A stretch of DNA of 54,161 bases from Cyclospora cayetanensis. Taxonomy: Eukaryota; Apicomplexa; Conoidasida; Eucoccidiorida; Eimeriidae. Made by a program: the position numbers and the translations under genes. The DNA lies in assembly GCF_002999335.1 (NCBI RefSeq), contig NW_020312178.1, positions 1 through 54,161 on the forward strand. The letters are read 5' to 3'. This document shows, in pieces, positions 13,092 through 24,799 of this stretch (the stretch's first letter is position 1; each line of letters starts with the position of its first letter). The notes under the pieces were generated by a model that saw nothing but the letters and a program-made list of their open reading frames with translations, did not search any database and was not told where the DNA came from.

Positions 13092-16000
13092 CTATGAAGA
13101 AATGCCACCAGCCGCCGCTCGGCGAGAAGCCTGAATCTTTAGGTCTTCACGAACTGTGCGCGCCTCCAGCTCAACCACCTCAACTTTGCGCCTCCAGGAC
13201 TGTAGCTGCCGCGACTTCTCCAGCAATGCGGCCTTCTGCCGCACGAGGTCCATTACTTGAGGGATGTGATTGCTATTGCGGGATTGCACGAGCAGCCTGA
13301 GGAACCACTTGGACACGAAGAGCATCACCAACAGTACCAGCAGCTGTGCAATACATGAGCATGCTGGAACCAATGTACTCAGGTAGATAAATATGCATAA
13401 GGCAGAGAAATACTAAGGCTGCCAGCTTTTATGTTTGCTACCCATTATAGAGGTATTGCCTCATGTGTTTCAAACTCAGTTTGAATGTGAAGGAGAAACA
13501 GATCCGCAAATGGCCTGTTTGACCTAGAACGAATACAATGCCTTATACCGGAGGCAGCTGTCTACCTTTTGTTTTCATTTTTTACTGCGTCTGTTTCCTT
13601 GGAAATCTGTTCCGCTTCGCGTTTCGTGCGCTCCAGCGCAGCGCGTCGGCTGGTGAGACCAGCTGCGAGATTGGCACCTTCTGCCAAGCTCCGCGCGAGC
13701 TGTTCCTTGAGCACAGTCTGAGCCTGGAGGATACTTGCTGCGGCAGGTCCAACCCCACAACAAGGCCACATTACAGCAAGCAAAATATTGCAGCATAGAG
13801 TACCTACTGTTGGAAGAAAATGCCGCATATAGGATTAGCTGGGCCTTGAGCTTTCTGCGCATCACTTGTGAAACGGTGAAATATTATGAAAAGCCACAGC
13901 ACTACGCTTCGTTGAGCAAACTTGCACGCTGTTGCCTTGCGCGCTTGCGCAAACGATATCAAAGCATTATTAGTAGATAAAGCACTGAAGCTCGTGACTC
14001 CAGCACTCTGCCGTACAGGTCTGCGAGAGAGTGAGAATGTGCTTAAGGCTTGTGTAAAGCAGCTCCAAAAGCGCTGGACCATGATGTTCCTGTATCTATT
14101 GCCTGCTTTGTGAATGCCTGGAGGCTTTGCTCGGGTTGTTGTTATAATGCCGTGGCAGTGTGCTTGGGGAATTGCATAATGTAATACCACATTTCCTCTT
14201 TTTTATCGCAACATCTGTCTTTGACGCCTCAACCTTTCCTGCGAATTGCTCGTTTTCTATTTCTAATTGATGCATGTCAATGTACTGGAGGTCATTTGCG
14301 CCAGATCCGGGCCGTTTGGCTGCTGCAGCCTGTTTGAGAGCACTTTGTTTCGCTGCCCGTAACTTCGCCTTGAGCTTTTCTTCTTGAGCATCTCGCTTTC
14401 TAATGCGCATCTCCAGCCACCTCAGAAGCGCCTCGCCCAATGTGAGGCCTGACAGAGGGTCTTCTGCCCCTACAATAACGTCCCGCCGAAATTCAAGGGC
14501 ATCGCGCCGCACCTGAAGAAACCCCGCGGTAGAACACTTCTTTTAAAGTCCGTATTCGCCTTTAAAAGCATCATAGCAAGAGCTTATATAATGGGCTCCA
14601 CGGACACTGGAGCACTACACCGCCAGTTCAAAAATTGACCTACACGCCCTTGTGGAGTACAGACACCATTCTAAAAGCTGCATCTCTCCGCTGTGGGTAT
14701 GTGATATACCTCTGCAGCTTGCAGGTCTCCGCTTTTCAGCGTCTCCTAAAGGCCCCACGAGCACAGTAGGCGGTACACAAAGATGCCCTTTTTCGCATTA
14801 AAGGCCACAAAAATCAGATACGAGTAGAACTGGTTTATACAAGCAAAGTCTCATCCGAGAGTCATCCCAATGAGATCCCTCATTGCTCTGCCTGATTTAC
14901 GTGTAGCTTCACCCTTCCATTACAAGTCAGTAGCTATCTCGTGACCTTTGCCTCAATTTAATAACCGGATAGAGCAGCTACTAGCGAGTTGAAAAAGTTG
15001 TGACTGTATTGTCTTTTCTGACCTTCAGTAGTCTCTTAGCCCTTGATAGTTCTGCCTTTATGTTAGCTATTTCGGCTGCTGAGGCTGCAACAGCCGACGC
15101 AACCATGTTGTGCCTTCTCTCCAGCGAAAGGCCAGTGGTTGCCACCACGGAACACCGTTCTCCCAGCCTGGAATGGGGTAGTCCGGAATCACCTTGCCCG
15201 TGTTGCTTATGCGGCTGATCTCCGCAGGGCCGTTTCTCTTGCAGTATCGACAAGAGAACCTTTTGCAAAACGTGGGTCTCGAGGGACACTAGATGTGCCC
15301 GTTGCTGCGCCGCAGAGCTGAATCTAAATTGTAATAAAATACGCAATTGCACGTTGCATATAGTGTGCTCAATGACGCCAAATTAAATTCAGGTACAAAC
15401 GATATTCACTAACATTATGGAGGGCATAACCGGCTAGACGCTCTGCTTCTCCAAATATGGCGCATTTGGCTTGATAGCCGGAATAACACGCCCTAAAATC
15501 TTGCTAAGGTCTTATCAGCACTCACAGGAGAAAAATCACACTCGAATTTGCAGTTGCACATTCAGACCCTACTTCGTAATTCCATCGAATATGCTAATAC
15601 AATTCTATGCAACTAAATCGCAACCAAGTGTAACTCCTGTAGTCAACCCTTAGCGGATCGGGCATATAGAACAGGGGGAAAAGTAGCTTGTTGTATCTTG
15701 CACGACTATGTATCTTCGAGCAGAAAACCTATCGTCCTTTTAGGTGCTGTCTAGTATTAGCAGTACTTGGGTTATGGCGAATGGGCATCCTAAAATCACC
15801 AAGATAAATAGCCCACTTCGGCCAATTCGTGGAGCACTCGTGAGTCTTAAGGTCACCACCGGTTGCGATGAGCATTTTGAAAGATAAAGTAGTTCCACCA
15901 TTGGATCTTGAAAAGACCGTGGCACAGCAGATCCGCTTCAGCGTGTCACGTTTTTTTAGGTTGAATTACTGTGGGTGTGCTCCACAGACTATGCTGCCGA

Positions 16001-16253
16001 TAACAAAAATGAACGGCGCCTTGCTACATGCATACTTCTACAAAGGAACTTTTCTGTAAATGCATGAAGTAGTGAGGTATGATGTAGATGTAACTCGGTC
16101 TTTCCCACTCACCTTGAGCTTTTCTGCCTCAAGTCTTCTTTTTTCGTTTTGTTGTTTCAATGAATTTATTTTCTCTATTAGAGACGCTTCTGCCTGCAAG
16201 CGTGGGCTAAGCTCCTGGCAGTCTGTGGACTGAGGAAGGAATGTTTGTACCAT
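13092..16253 (-). CDS. CCDC113/CFAP263-like axonemal coiled-coil protein
   Basis: CCDC113 (CFAP263) and its paralogue CCDC96 are coiled-coil proteins of motile cilia, linked to the base of radial spoke 3 and the nexin link. Five exons join in phase: 16253-16113, 15304-15023, 14512-14188, 13737-13566 and 13296-13092 (stop TAG). The product is 374 residues, close to the roughly 377 of human CCDC113 as remembered. Family blocks appear in order: LIEKINSL near the N-terminus, LEFRRDVIVGAEDP, RDAQEEKLKAKLRA, IDMHQLEIENEQFAGK (human VDFQQLKIENAQF) and, near the end, IPQVMDLVRQKAALLEK with SWRRKVEVVELEA (human MWERKVEIAEM). It is rich in K, E, Q and A throughout, as expected of a coiled coil. The start at 16253 is the first ATG in the first exon found; an upstream exon is not excluded. 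It lies head to tail with AK7, another cilium gene. Confidence 0.85.
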
Positions 16254-17104
16254 TTTCGCAAACGAAGGGACGATGAATTTGGGCTAAGTATATATGTGCA
16301 GGCTTGGGCTCATCTTTTCTTCGATGGGTCGAGCAGCCGACGAGCTATGTTTCAAACCAACAGATCCGCTCTACAGTTGTTTATACGGATTTCTGGCGCA
16401 AGCTTGCAAAAAATTTTGCCGCACCCACGAGGAGTACATATCGAAATTGTTTTCAAAAGGATCTGAAAGCATGAATTCATTTAAAAGTGGACGACAATCA
16501 AGTGATTAAGTTGGCAGAGACCTTGGCAGCTCTGACAGTCGTACAGGTGACCTGGAACCGTGCGCGCGGATGCCGCTGCAGCCCCCAAGAGTAGAGTTGC
16601 CTTGTGGATCCGTGCATCTGAACTTCATATTTTTAATTGTAATAATGACATACTTGAGGCTTGCCTTCAAGTATTGTTAATTTAAACCCCCCAAGCCTCT
16701 CCAATCCCTGGTCAGCTCTCAACAGAGTCACACGGAGCCACTGGCCCAGGTCACCTGAGCCACTGGCTCGGAGCGAAGGTTCTGTAGCACCCCTCACTCA
16801 AACCTGGGAGCAATAACTACTTTACTTTCAGAATATTTGATTGACTAAGCTGAGTATGGACAGTACTGGGACCTCCAAACCAACATGGCTCTGATATTGC
16901 TCTTCCTACGTCATACGCCAAGCTTCGGAGCATGGACAGAAAAGGGAGTTAAGTAAAGCAGCTGCAGAGTTTCTATAGATTTACATCTTTTTGAAAAGCA
17001 TTTTACTTTAGTAGGCATGCTGATGAAAAATCCTGTAAGGTCTGACGCGTATACCGAAGGCCTAGCGATCGAGGGCTGTGCTTATGCTACCAGCGAGGTC
17101 TCTG
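16254..17104. other. intergenic, CCDC113-like upstream region and AK7 3' flank
   Basis: About 850 bases separate the AK7 stop from the start of the CCDC113-like gene, on the same strand. A plus-strand open frame at 16294-16509 (71 residues) is protein-like in composition but matches no family and has no partner exon that could be found. The rest is A+T-rich with no recognised feature. Confidence 0.5.
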
Positions 17105-19892
17105 TTACTCCATTTGTCTGGCCCTTGCAAACAAAAATTCTGCTAGGTAGCTCACTGGATCCTCTGGCAGTACCCGACACACTTCTAATAGCCCTTCTGA
17201 GAGGGTAGGTATTATGTGTTGCATAAGATAACGTCGAAGGGGAATACTGCGTATCAACAGCAGTTGCTGCTCGTGCTCCGCTATCCGGCGGAGTCTTGCA
17301 ATATCCCGTTCTCTCTGTTTTTCAAGCCGTTGTTCTTCTTCTTGTTTCTCAAGCCTCTCTTGATCCTGTCGGCGTTGCTCTTCGTTAGCTTCCTTTTCCA
17401 TCAGCGCCTGCTCTTGCTGTTTCAGCCAATCGCTGGGTTCTAAAAGGAAGTTCCGAATTTGGCCGAAGCGAGCGATATATATCACAGTTGAGCTGAACAG
17501 GTCATCGATATCTTTTCCATCAGTCGGTAGTGTCATGATCTCAACGCCACGTTCCTACGTTGCGCGACACAGACATTACCAGTACGCAATCCTAGAATGT
17601 TTAGGAAGTCTACGGAGGCTATGAAGTAATATTCAGCAACCCAAAGCACAAGGTGCGCATGGACAACATCTGAATAGAGCAATCGAAGGCATCTTTCAAC
17701 AATTTTTCCGCCTAAAAACACCTTGTACCTGAAAAAAATCTGTTACTTTTGGCCGTCCTTCTAATGACTCGTTCTGTTGCTGATAGAGCTGTAGCCTTCT
17801 GCGATATCCCTCTCGATCATTATGCGTTGCAACGACAGCGGAAGGGGGTAAGTTCATGAGTCGTTTCTCGCACGTCTCTATTGAAGCACCGAGAGAGATA
17901 ACAAAATCTGGGGCCACTGAAGTATCGTATTCAGGTTTTGCAACACGTTCAAGAGCGTCATGAGCTGTGTCATCCACCTCTTCCTCTCCAGATTCATCAG
18001 ACTTAGATGCTTCTGTTGGAGGGCTGGACTTTAGAAACAGAGCTTTGCACTCATCATAGCACTTTGGGTAGCCATCCAGAACAAATCCTCTGTACCTGCA
18101 AATATTCTGTGAAAGCTTTGCTTGAAATATTTTCGCCATCGTCTCTGCATCATATCTGGGTCTTCGAGAAACGACTCGCTTTCCTTTTTTCTTAGTCTCT
18201 TCAGCAGGCACTGACGTTCCTTGCCGGCTGTTCTGCAAATTTGCATCTCCCACTCGTGCTGCCTCAACAACTTCGGCTGTCTTCACGAGGCAGATATTGT
18301 AATACTCAGCTATCCGCTGGCTCATGGAAGTCTTGCCGCTTCCCGGGGGCCCTGATAGTCAAAGATGGAATTCTGAGTAATGCATATGCTTGGAGCATGC
18401 CGTTTTACAGCGAAACCGAGAAGCACCACGGCGCGGTTAAGGCTACGATTTCCTTTAACTTTTGGGCCTTTCAATTGGGCTTGTTGAGCCCGTTACCTGT
18501 TACGAGGATCTTCAGTTGCCTGAGCCCCCTGCATGTGCAGAACTCAGCAGCCACTTGTTTAATTGAGCGGACAAATCCATCGCGTGCGTGCCAAGGGAAG
18601 CTGTCAGCGGCCATCAGGGGTGAACACTCGAAACGGAGATCTTGTAAGAGTATATCCGTATTTTCCAGCAGAGCAGCTTCCTCTTCAGTTATATCAGGGA
18701 TTTTGAAAGGAGTTCCAAGCTCGGCTACTATGGCTTCAAGGATTTCTTTTTGAGTTACAAAGGCTTTGTCTACAGCTATGTGGTAAACGCCTAGTCCCTT
18801 AGAAGCATCTAAAGCCAAAGTCTTTGCAAGAGTACACACATCCTGTACGTGAACGGATGGAATAAAATTGTTTCCACTGCCTGAAAGCAACAGATAAGCA
18901 GCTTAGACATTTGTACACTGCTGATTTTATTGATCTATTTTTTTGGATTCATGGGGAATATGCATGCAAGATGTACCGCAATACACATTGTTTCTTATGC
19001 ACACGTGCGATAATAACATCATTTTACTTGAAAGCTGACATTTTGTCCTGGAAACCAACATGTGAAGCTTTAGGCCTAAACCATTATCTTTCTTGTACGC
19101 ACCAATAACTTTGTGGGTTTGTAGCCCAAGCCACGCAGCTCTGAATGGATCATACAGCGTTTCTTCTCCGTATCCATACATCATTCCACAGGAAATGACG
19201 ATTCCTCTAAAATTTTCTTTTGAGTTAAGGGACATTAGCAGAGTTTCCACCATTTTCCAGCGCTCGTACGCCTTAGGAGGCACGCGCAGCTCAAAATTAT
19301 CCCCTGAGAAGATCCTAGGTTTCAACTTTCTCTGATTGTTTCCAGAGTTTTCATCGGCATTTAACACTGTGAAAGATGAGTTTGTGTCACGCTCTGCTTC
19401 AACAGGGCTTTTGGAATCTGCGTGGGAACTGTTCCTCTGTGCATCTGTGGGACTCTCCTCGACAACTTCCCCGTCATAGGATTCACCAAGTTTTGGGGAA
19501 TCTGATTGATACTGCCGTCGAGTATTGCCCCACGTTAGAAGAGACGAAATTAAAATGACGGTCAGAGGATGCTCTATCTGTGCCGCTCTGAGCTTTTTGA
19601 ATATGAATTCGACTTCGTCGGGGTCTGTATTGTGCAGGTCGAACACAGCCAGACTGCACGTGAGGAGGTTCTGTAGTAGCTGCTGGGGATTCCTCTTAGA
19701 CACTAACCGCCTAATGCACGAGGGGACAGGCACTCGTTTCTCATCGTGCTCCTCTTCAGCTGCAATACTTTCGCTTTCTTCTATCCCTTTAGCAGTGCCG
19801 AAGAGACGATTTAAAACATTGTCCATCCGCCGCAATGTGCGCGTGAGCGCCAAGCCCGAATATGTATTGACATGATGAATGAAGATACGCAT
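17105..19892 (-). CDS. AK7, axonemal adenylate kinase with SDR-like and Dpy-30 domains
   Basis: AK7 interconverts AMP, ADP and ATP and is a component of motile cilia. Four exons join in phase: 19892-19082, 18880-18497, 18351-17729 and 17554-17105 (stop TAA), giving 755 residues (human about 723 as remembered). The order matches AK7: an N-terminal dehydrogenase-like region with FIPSVHVQDV (human VIPTIHVLDL); an adenylate kinase domain opening with the P-loop GPPGSGKT (about residues 399-406, created at a splice junction) and later RGFVLDGYPK and NLPPSAVVATHNDR; a coiled coil (about 650-704); and a C-terminal Dpy-30 motif IPLRRYLMQHIIPTLSEG with LPEDPVSYLAEFLF (about 710-748). The kinase contains an acidic insert SGEEEVDD where human AK7 also carries a long acidic run. 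The frame stays open upstream of 19892, so an earlier start is possible. AK7 is divergent from the CCCH gene. Confidence 0.93.
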
Positions 19893-20991
19893 TGGGAATA
19901 GGTATTTCGAGCGGTACTGAAATACACTTCTTTTAGACGCCTGCTTGTAGAATACGGTCTCGCTCTGCCTCGATATTAGCTCAAGTGAATTGGCACCATT
20001 GTCAAAGTGTAGGTCTTGGTTATGCAGACTGTATTTCGTCTTAATAGCAGTTACTAGCACCAAAAGAACATCTCTATTGGCTAAGGTGCTGCATGCACAG
20101 CCTATTCTCTTTCAGGGGGATGGTATCCCGAAATGTCTGTCGAAAACAATGTTTGAAGCTCAAATTAGAGTAGAGCTGCGTTTAATAAAGCATTTTTCAA
20201 TTTAATATCTCTTAATTAGAAAGTTAATCCACGTGGTGAAATCAACTCTTTGAGTCCGAGCCCTCGCGGTCGCCGCGCGTCGCCCCTTTGAAAAGGGGCC
20301 GAAACCTCTCCAACATGCAGGCTTTATGGGTGTTCGGTCCATGATTAAACATAATGAACGTACCTAGATAAAAATTTCACGCAGAAAGGCCAATGTGTTG
20401 AATTGGTAGCTGCTTGCGCCCTTCTAGCCGTACCCGACAGAGTGGCCCCATATGTCTGCTGCGGGTCCGTTGTGCGCTGATACACCATTCAGCCCGCAAA
20501 GAAAATACTTTGCGTTTTATCAAAGTTCAAATGCTACCAAAGTGTTTGTGCCTTCGTTTTATTCGCAGCAGGTTTCGTTTGGCAGTGACTTAGCCACATA
20601 CAGGATGTGCGGCGTTGCTGCTCATCCACTCTTGCGCGTGGGGTGAAGTCAGTTCGTACCTTTCCCGCTTGTGGATTTACAAGAGGTGCTGGCTTGCGCT
20701 TTAAGCCTCACACAGCGGCCAGTCCCCAAGCAACGCTGTTTATGGGCACCCTGGGCCGTATGATTAGTGGAGGGCAACCCTCTATTTTGGCTTCAAGAAG
20801 CACGTAGCCATTTGATTCACAGGGAAGCGGCCTCACAGCTTCCCAGCCGGTTCCTTCTCCAGAACACAAGTCTCAGTTTCTCATCCCAACTTATAGTTGG
20901 GCGGTAATCCCACGGACCTTTGAGCGGCTTTCAGGTCCTTCCACCAATCCCGAACACCCATTACATGCATCCCTGATTTTTAGCACTTAGG
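19893..20991. promoter_or_regulatory. shared divergent promoter region, AK7 (-) and CCCH gene (+)
   Basis: About 1.1 kb separates two genes transcribed away from each other, so both promoters must lie here. The right half is less A+T-rich than the left. A plus-strand open frame at 20452-20646 has no family match and may be leader sequence. No specific transcription-factor motif is claimed. Confidence 0.45.
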
Positions 20992-23782
20992 ATGCCGACC
21001 TTCCTCCCTCTGCAGAATGTCAGGCCGGCAGGCGACCTGCTGCCTCCTTCCCGCCGGCTCCAACAACTTGCGGCGGGAGGCAAGCCCGTCCACGGCACAG
21101 ATTTGCGGACTACAAAGTTTTACAGGACCCAACTCTGTCCATTTATGGGGGGGGGGCGCCCTGGACGCTGCTCCCAGGGCCTTGATTGCGGCTACGCCCA
21201 CTGCGAAGTGAGCGAAATCAGCGCCAGAATGCGCCCATCCAGCCGAGCTCTGCTCTACTTAGCGCGTGCTGCCCGTCGCCGAGCTCCCCACACAAGCCGC
21301 GACCCTTGGCTTCGTTGCGAGCGCGTCCTGATAGCCCCTTGTCTTTGCGTGTCTTTCATGCCGTTGGTGCTTCTGGCTCCTCAGGCAGAGCTCAGAAAGC
21401 CGCCCACGCTGGAAAGGACCAAGTGGTGCCCCTTGCTCGTACAGGGCGGCACTTGTAGCCGGCCGAACTGCGGATACGCTCATGGGCCAGACGAACTGCA
21501 GGTCGCCGAAGACAGCCAAACTCTCAAGACGGCAATCTGTGCTTTCTGGTCCAAAGATCCCTCCCTCTGCCTCAATCAGGACAAGTGCAGGTACGCGCAG
21601 ACCGCAGACTGCCGGCAGGGAGTGCTGCGTGCGCCACCGCAGGCACACCGAGCCCAATTCAGCAGCTGCAGCTGCCCTCCCTGCGACCCCTGGCGCGGCA
21701 AAAACGCACAACCCACGAAAGAAAAACAACCGCCCCTGTGCGTCTTCCCATGCGCCTCCCTTCAGATTCGCTCACGGCGTCGAGGAACTGCGCCCGAGGC
21801 CAGCACTTTCCCCGCGAGGTGACGAGACTTGCGTGGTATTTCGAGGCTTACCGGCGGTTCCGGCGGCAGTCACACGAGCAGCGGTCGGCGTGAGACTCCA
21901 TTCAGCATCCGCCTCACCAGAAACGCCGGTAACAGCGGACGCCCAAGGACAGACTTTGCGGAGGGCGGGCGAGAAGAAACTCGAGCCAACAAAATTTGGT
22001 GCCGCGAAAAAGCAGGCTGGCGGGGAAGCACGTGCCACAGCAAGAAGGGCAGCCTCGCCAGAAGCAGCAAACACAGCGGGGAAGACACCCGGTATCCTGC
22101 CAACAGCAGGCATGGAATCGATGCCTCCAGAAATCAGAGTACTTCCAGATGGGAGTGTCCGCAGCTCCAGAAGGCGGAGGCGAGCCCGCCGTGCAGCTGC
22201 ACGAGCGGCAGCGCAAGCGGAGGCAGTGGCTGCGCAGCTGGAGTTGCACGTGGAGCTGCAGAAGCTGCGGCTGCAGCAGCCGCAGAAGTGGCTCCCAGGT
22301 TCCCTGTCTGCGGAGGAGCAACAGCGGCTGAGCACGCTCGTCCTTAGCCCGGAGCAGCACTACTACCAGCCGAAGAGCCGCGCTAGAGCAGCCGCTGAGA
22401 CCACTGGCGTAACCTCGCTCCTGACGACTCCAGAGAAATCTCTGCCGAGCAACAGCAGCACAAACAACTACAGCAGAGGCAGCAGGTGCAGCAGCAGTTT
22501 CCTCTCCCTCCGCGTCTCCCCCTCCTCCTGCATGGGCCGCTCGGTTCCGGCGTGGACGTCCTCGTGTGAAGCGACAGCAGATGTGGCCCCTCCAGAGAGT
22601 CACACGAGGCAGCAGATCGAAATGTTTGCAGCTAGGCAGCAGCACCTGCCGCAGATTCCAGAAGTCGGAGGGCTGCAGAGGCAGCAGGAGCTGCAGCTGG
22701 CCTTGCAGGAGCAGCTGCTGCGGCAGCTGCAGATGCAGCTGATGCCCAACCAGGCGGAAGCACGCGTAGGGCGCCTGAAGGGCCAGCCCGTCGTCGAGCA
22801 GCGCACGCAGCACAAAGAGCACGAGGAGCAGCAGCGGCGCGTCACCCAGCACCAGGCGAACGAACTCGCCTTCATGCTGCTGAGGCAGCACCAACAGAAG
22901 TGTCACCCCCCCCACAAGCCGCGCATCACGCCGCTGCAGCGCGAGCACCTGCAGCAGCACATGCAGCACCACCAACCCTTGATGGCAGTGTACCAGCCCC
23001 AATCAGGAGGAGGTCAGTTGTGGCCTGCAGTGGTAGCGCATTCCTCGAGTCTGATCTGCAGGGAGGCAGCAGCCCGCATGCCAGCCGCATGCAGCCACCT
23101 TGCAACAGCAGCAACGGCAGCAACCGCCACCACCCCTGCAAAGGGGCCTCCTCTCTGGGCCTACAAGTCGTGGGCCTCATCGCCTCAGGCGCGGCACTGG
23201 CAGCCGCAGCTGCTGCGGCAGCAGCAGCAGTGGAGAGAAGCAGCACACTCGAGCCGCCTGCCCGCATGCGCGCCGCTAAGGCCCCCCGCTCCTGCCCTCA
23301 ATCCCGCAGCTCCCCCCTTTTTTCCCTCCTGTCTCTGGGGAGGTCTGCAGTCGTCTGCGCATCCGCCAACAGAGAGCACTGCGAAGGCAGGAGGAGGCGA
23401 CTTCGCCAGAGAATTTCTGACGGCGAGCCGAGCCTGCCCGTCTCTGCAGCACCGCCTGCAGCAACCTGCGCGTCGCGACAGCTGGAATCCATGCGCTCAA
23501 AGTTCTCCGAATCCCCTCCTGGTCGCCGCCTCGCCGACCCCTCATGGCTTCCTTCCCAACGCTGCAGCCAGCCGTATGTACACCTCGCGGGATTTCGAGG
23601 GCCTCCGCTCGGCAAGCACTTGCAGACCACCCTCGGGGGCAAACCCTCCAGCCTTCCTGTGCGCTTCTAGCCAGCCTCTCGCACACGGCTGCAACAACCA
23701 CCGTCTGGCGCAGGCTGGAGGCTTGGGTCTGGCTTGCTTAGCTGCAAATCTGCGCGGAGTTTCCCAGGCAGCGGCACAGTAA
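20992..23782 (+). CDS. CCCH-type zinc-finger protein with Q/R-rich tail
   Basis: Tandem CCCH fingers generally bind RNA and act in mRNA decay or translation control. Three exons join in phase: 20992-21207, 21385-21590 and 21766-23782, giving 812 residues. Three fingers are visible near the N-terminus. Finger 1 is C49-x10-C60-x5-C66-x3-H70, after TTKFYRTQL. Finger 2 is C87-x8-C96-x4-C101-x3-H105, after LERTKW. Finger 3 is C124-x9-C134-x5-C140-x3-H144; its histidine is supplied only after splicing, in RFAHGVEEL. The spacing of three fingers resembles apicomplexan and Unkempt-like CCCH proteins. From about residue 290 on the protein is low complexity, with RQQELQLALQEQLLRQLQ and other Q, R, A and S-rich stretches, probably disordered. 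No further introns were needed in the last exon, though small ones cannot be excluded. Target RNAs are unknown. Confidence 0.82.
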
Positions 23783-24284
23783 TGCCGCAACGCAAACGCG
23801 AAGGCCAACGCCAAAACGCCTCTCCAAGAAGGGCAGCCGCGTGCTGCTTTGCTCCCCGGTGTCGTCACTTCTCACCTCTCGCTTTCGAGATGCTGCTGCC
23901 GCACCAGCCGCGGGTAAGAGACTCCGCAGCCGCATTCGAAAGGCTCCACGGATTGCCCATCGAGGACCTCGCTCTCTGCCCGGCTTCCCAAGAAGCTGCC
24001 TTGAGTGGCAGAGGTAGCCTGTGTCCAGGTGGCACAATCCTTGAGGCCTCTTCTTTATGGGATCGGCTTCACGCTGTCTCAGCAACCACGAAAGCAGCAA
24101 CAACCAAACATGTGCATGCAAATCAGGGGTGCTTTCAAACACCACCCCTGGAACCAACGGCGTCTTCTTTAACCAGCCTCTACGCGCTGCTCGTCAACGA
24201 TTCAGGATATGTTTTCCATTTGGGGGCCTTTGTCGCTCTGCACTTTTTTGGTGCGCCTACTGCTGCGGCAGCGGCGGTACCCGC

Positions 24285-24790
24285 TGTACGGGCAGCAGTT
24301 CTGCAGCAACAGGGATTCAGCAGCAGGAAGTCTGCAGCAGTTCTGCAGCAGTCCTGTAGCGATTTTGCGGCATGACGAATTCAGCAGCAGGAAGTCTGCA
24401 GCTGTCGTATAGCAGTCCTGCAGCAGTCCTGTAGCGATTCTGCAGCATGAAGAGTTCAGCAGTAGGAAGTCTGCAGCAGTTGTACAGCAGTTATGCAGCA
24501 GTTATGCAGCAGTGAGCGTTCTGCAGCATCAACAGTCCTGCAACTCCAACAGTTCTGCAGCAGTTCTGCAGATCTGCAACAGTTCCGCCCCAGCTTGTGC
24601 AACAGCAGAAGTTTTCAGCGTCTGCAACAGCAGTAGTGCCTGCAGTAGCAGAAATGGTTCTGCAGCAACTCTTCAACACCGTGTTCAAGGGCTTGCGCAG
24701 CAGTAACACTTTTACAGAGACTCATGCAGCTGTCCGAGTCTAGCAGCAACACTTCTGCAGCAGCAAAAGTTCTGCAGCAGTAGCACACCC
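24285..24790. repeat. degenerate CAG-type repeat region
   Basis: About 500 bases are built from variants of gttctgcagcagtcctg. Within it a longer unit beginning ttcagcagcaggaagtctgcagc recurs at about 24315, 24378 and 24451 with spacings near 63-75 bases. Stops occur in every frame across the block, so it is not a hidden exon. It lies just downstream of the CCCH gene and may include its 3' untranslated region. Confidence 0.7.
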
Positions 24791-24799
24791 TTGTTTTGC

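Noticed and set aside
16294..16509. Plus-strand open frame of 71 residues between AK7 and the CCDC113-like gene
   Set aside because: Composition is protein-like, but no second exon, family match or conserved start was found.
21914..23002. Minus-strand open frame of about 360 residues over the CCCH gene
   Set aside because: It is Leu/Gln-rich because it reverses the Q-rich tail, and it lacks any domain.
23734..24375. Plus-strand open frame of 213 residues following the CCCH gene
   Set aside because: It overlaps the end of the CCCH frame and runs into CAG repeats; an alternative C-terminal exon is possible, but no junction in phase was convincing.
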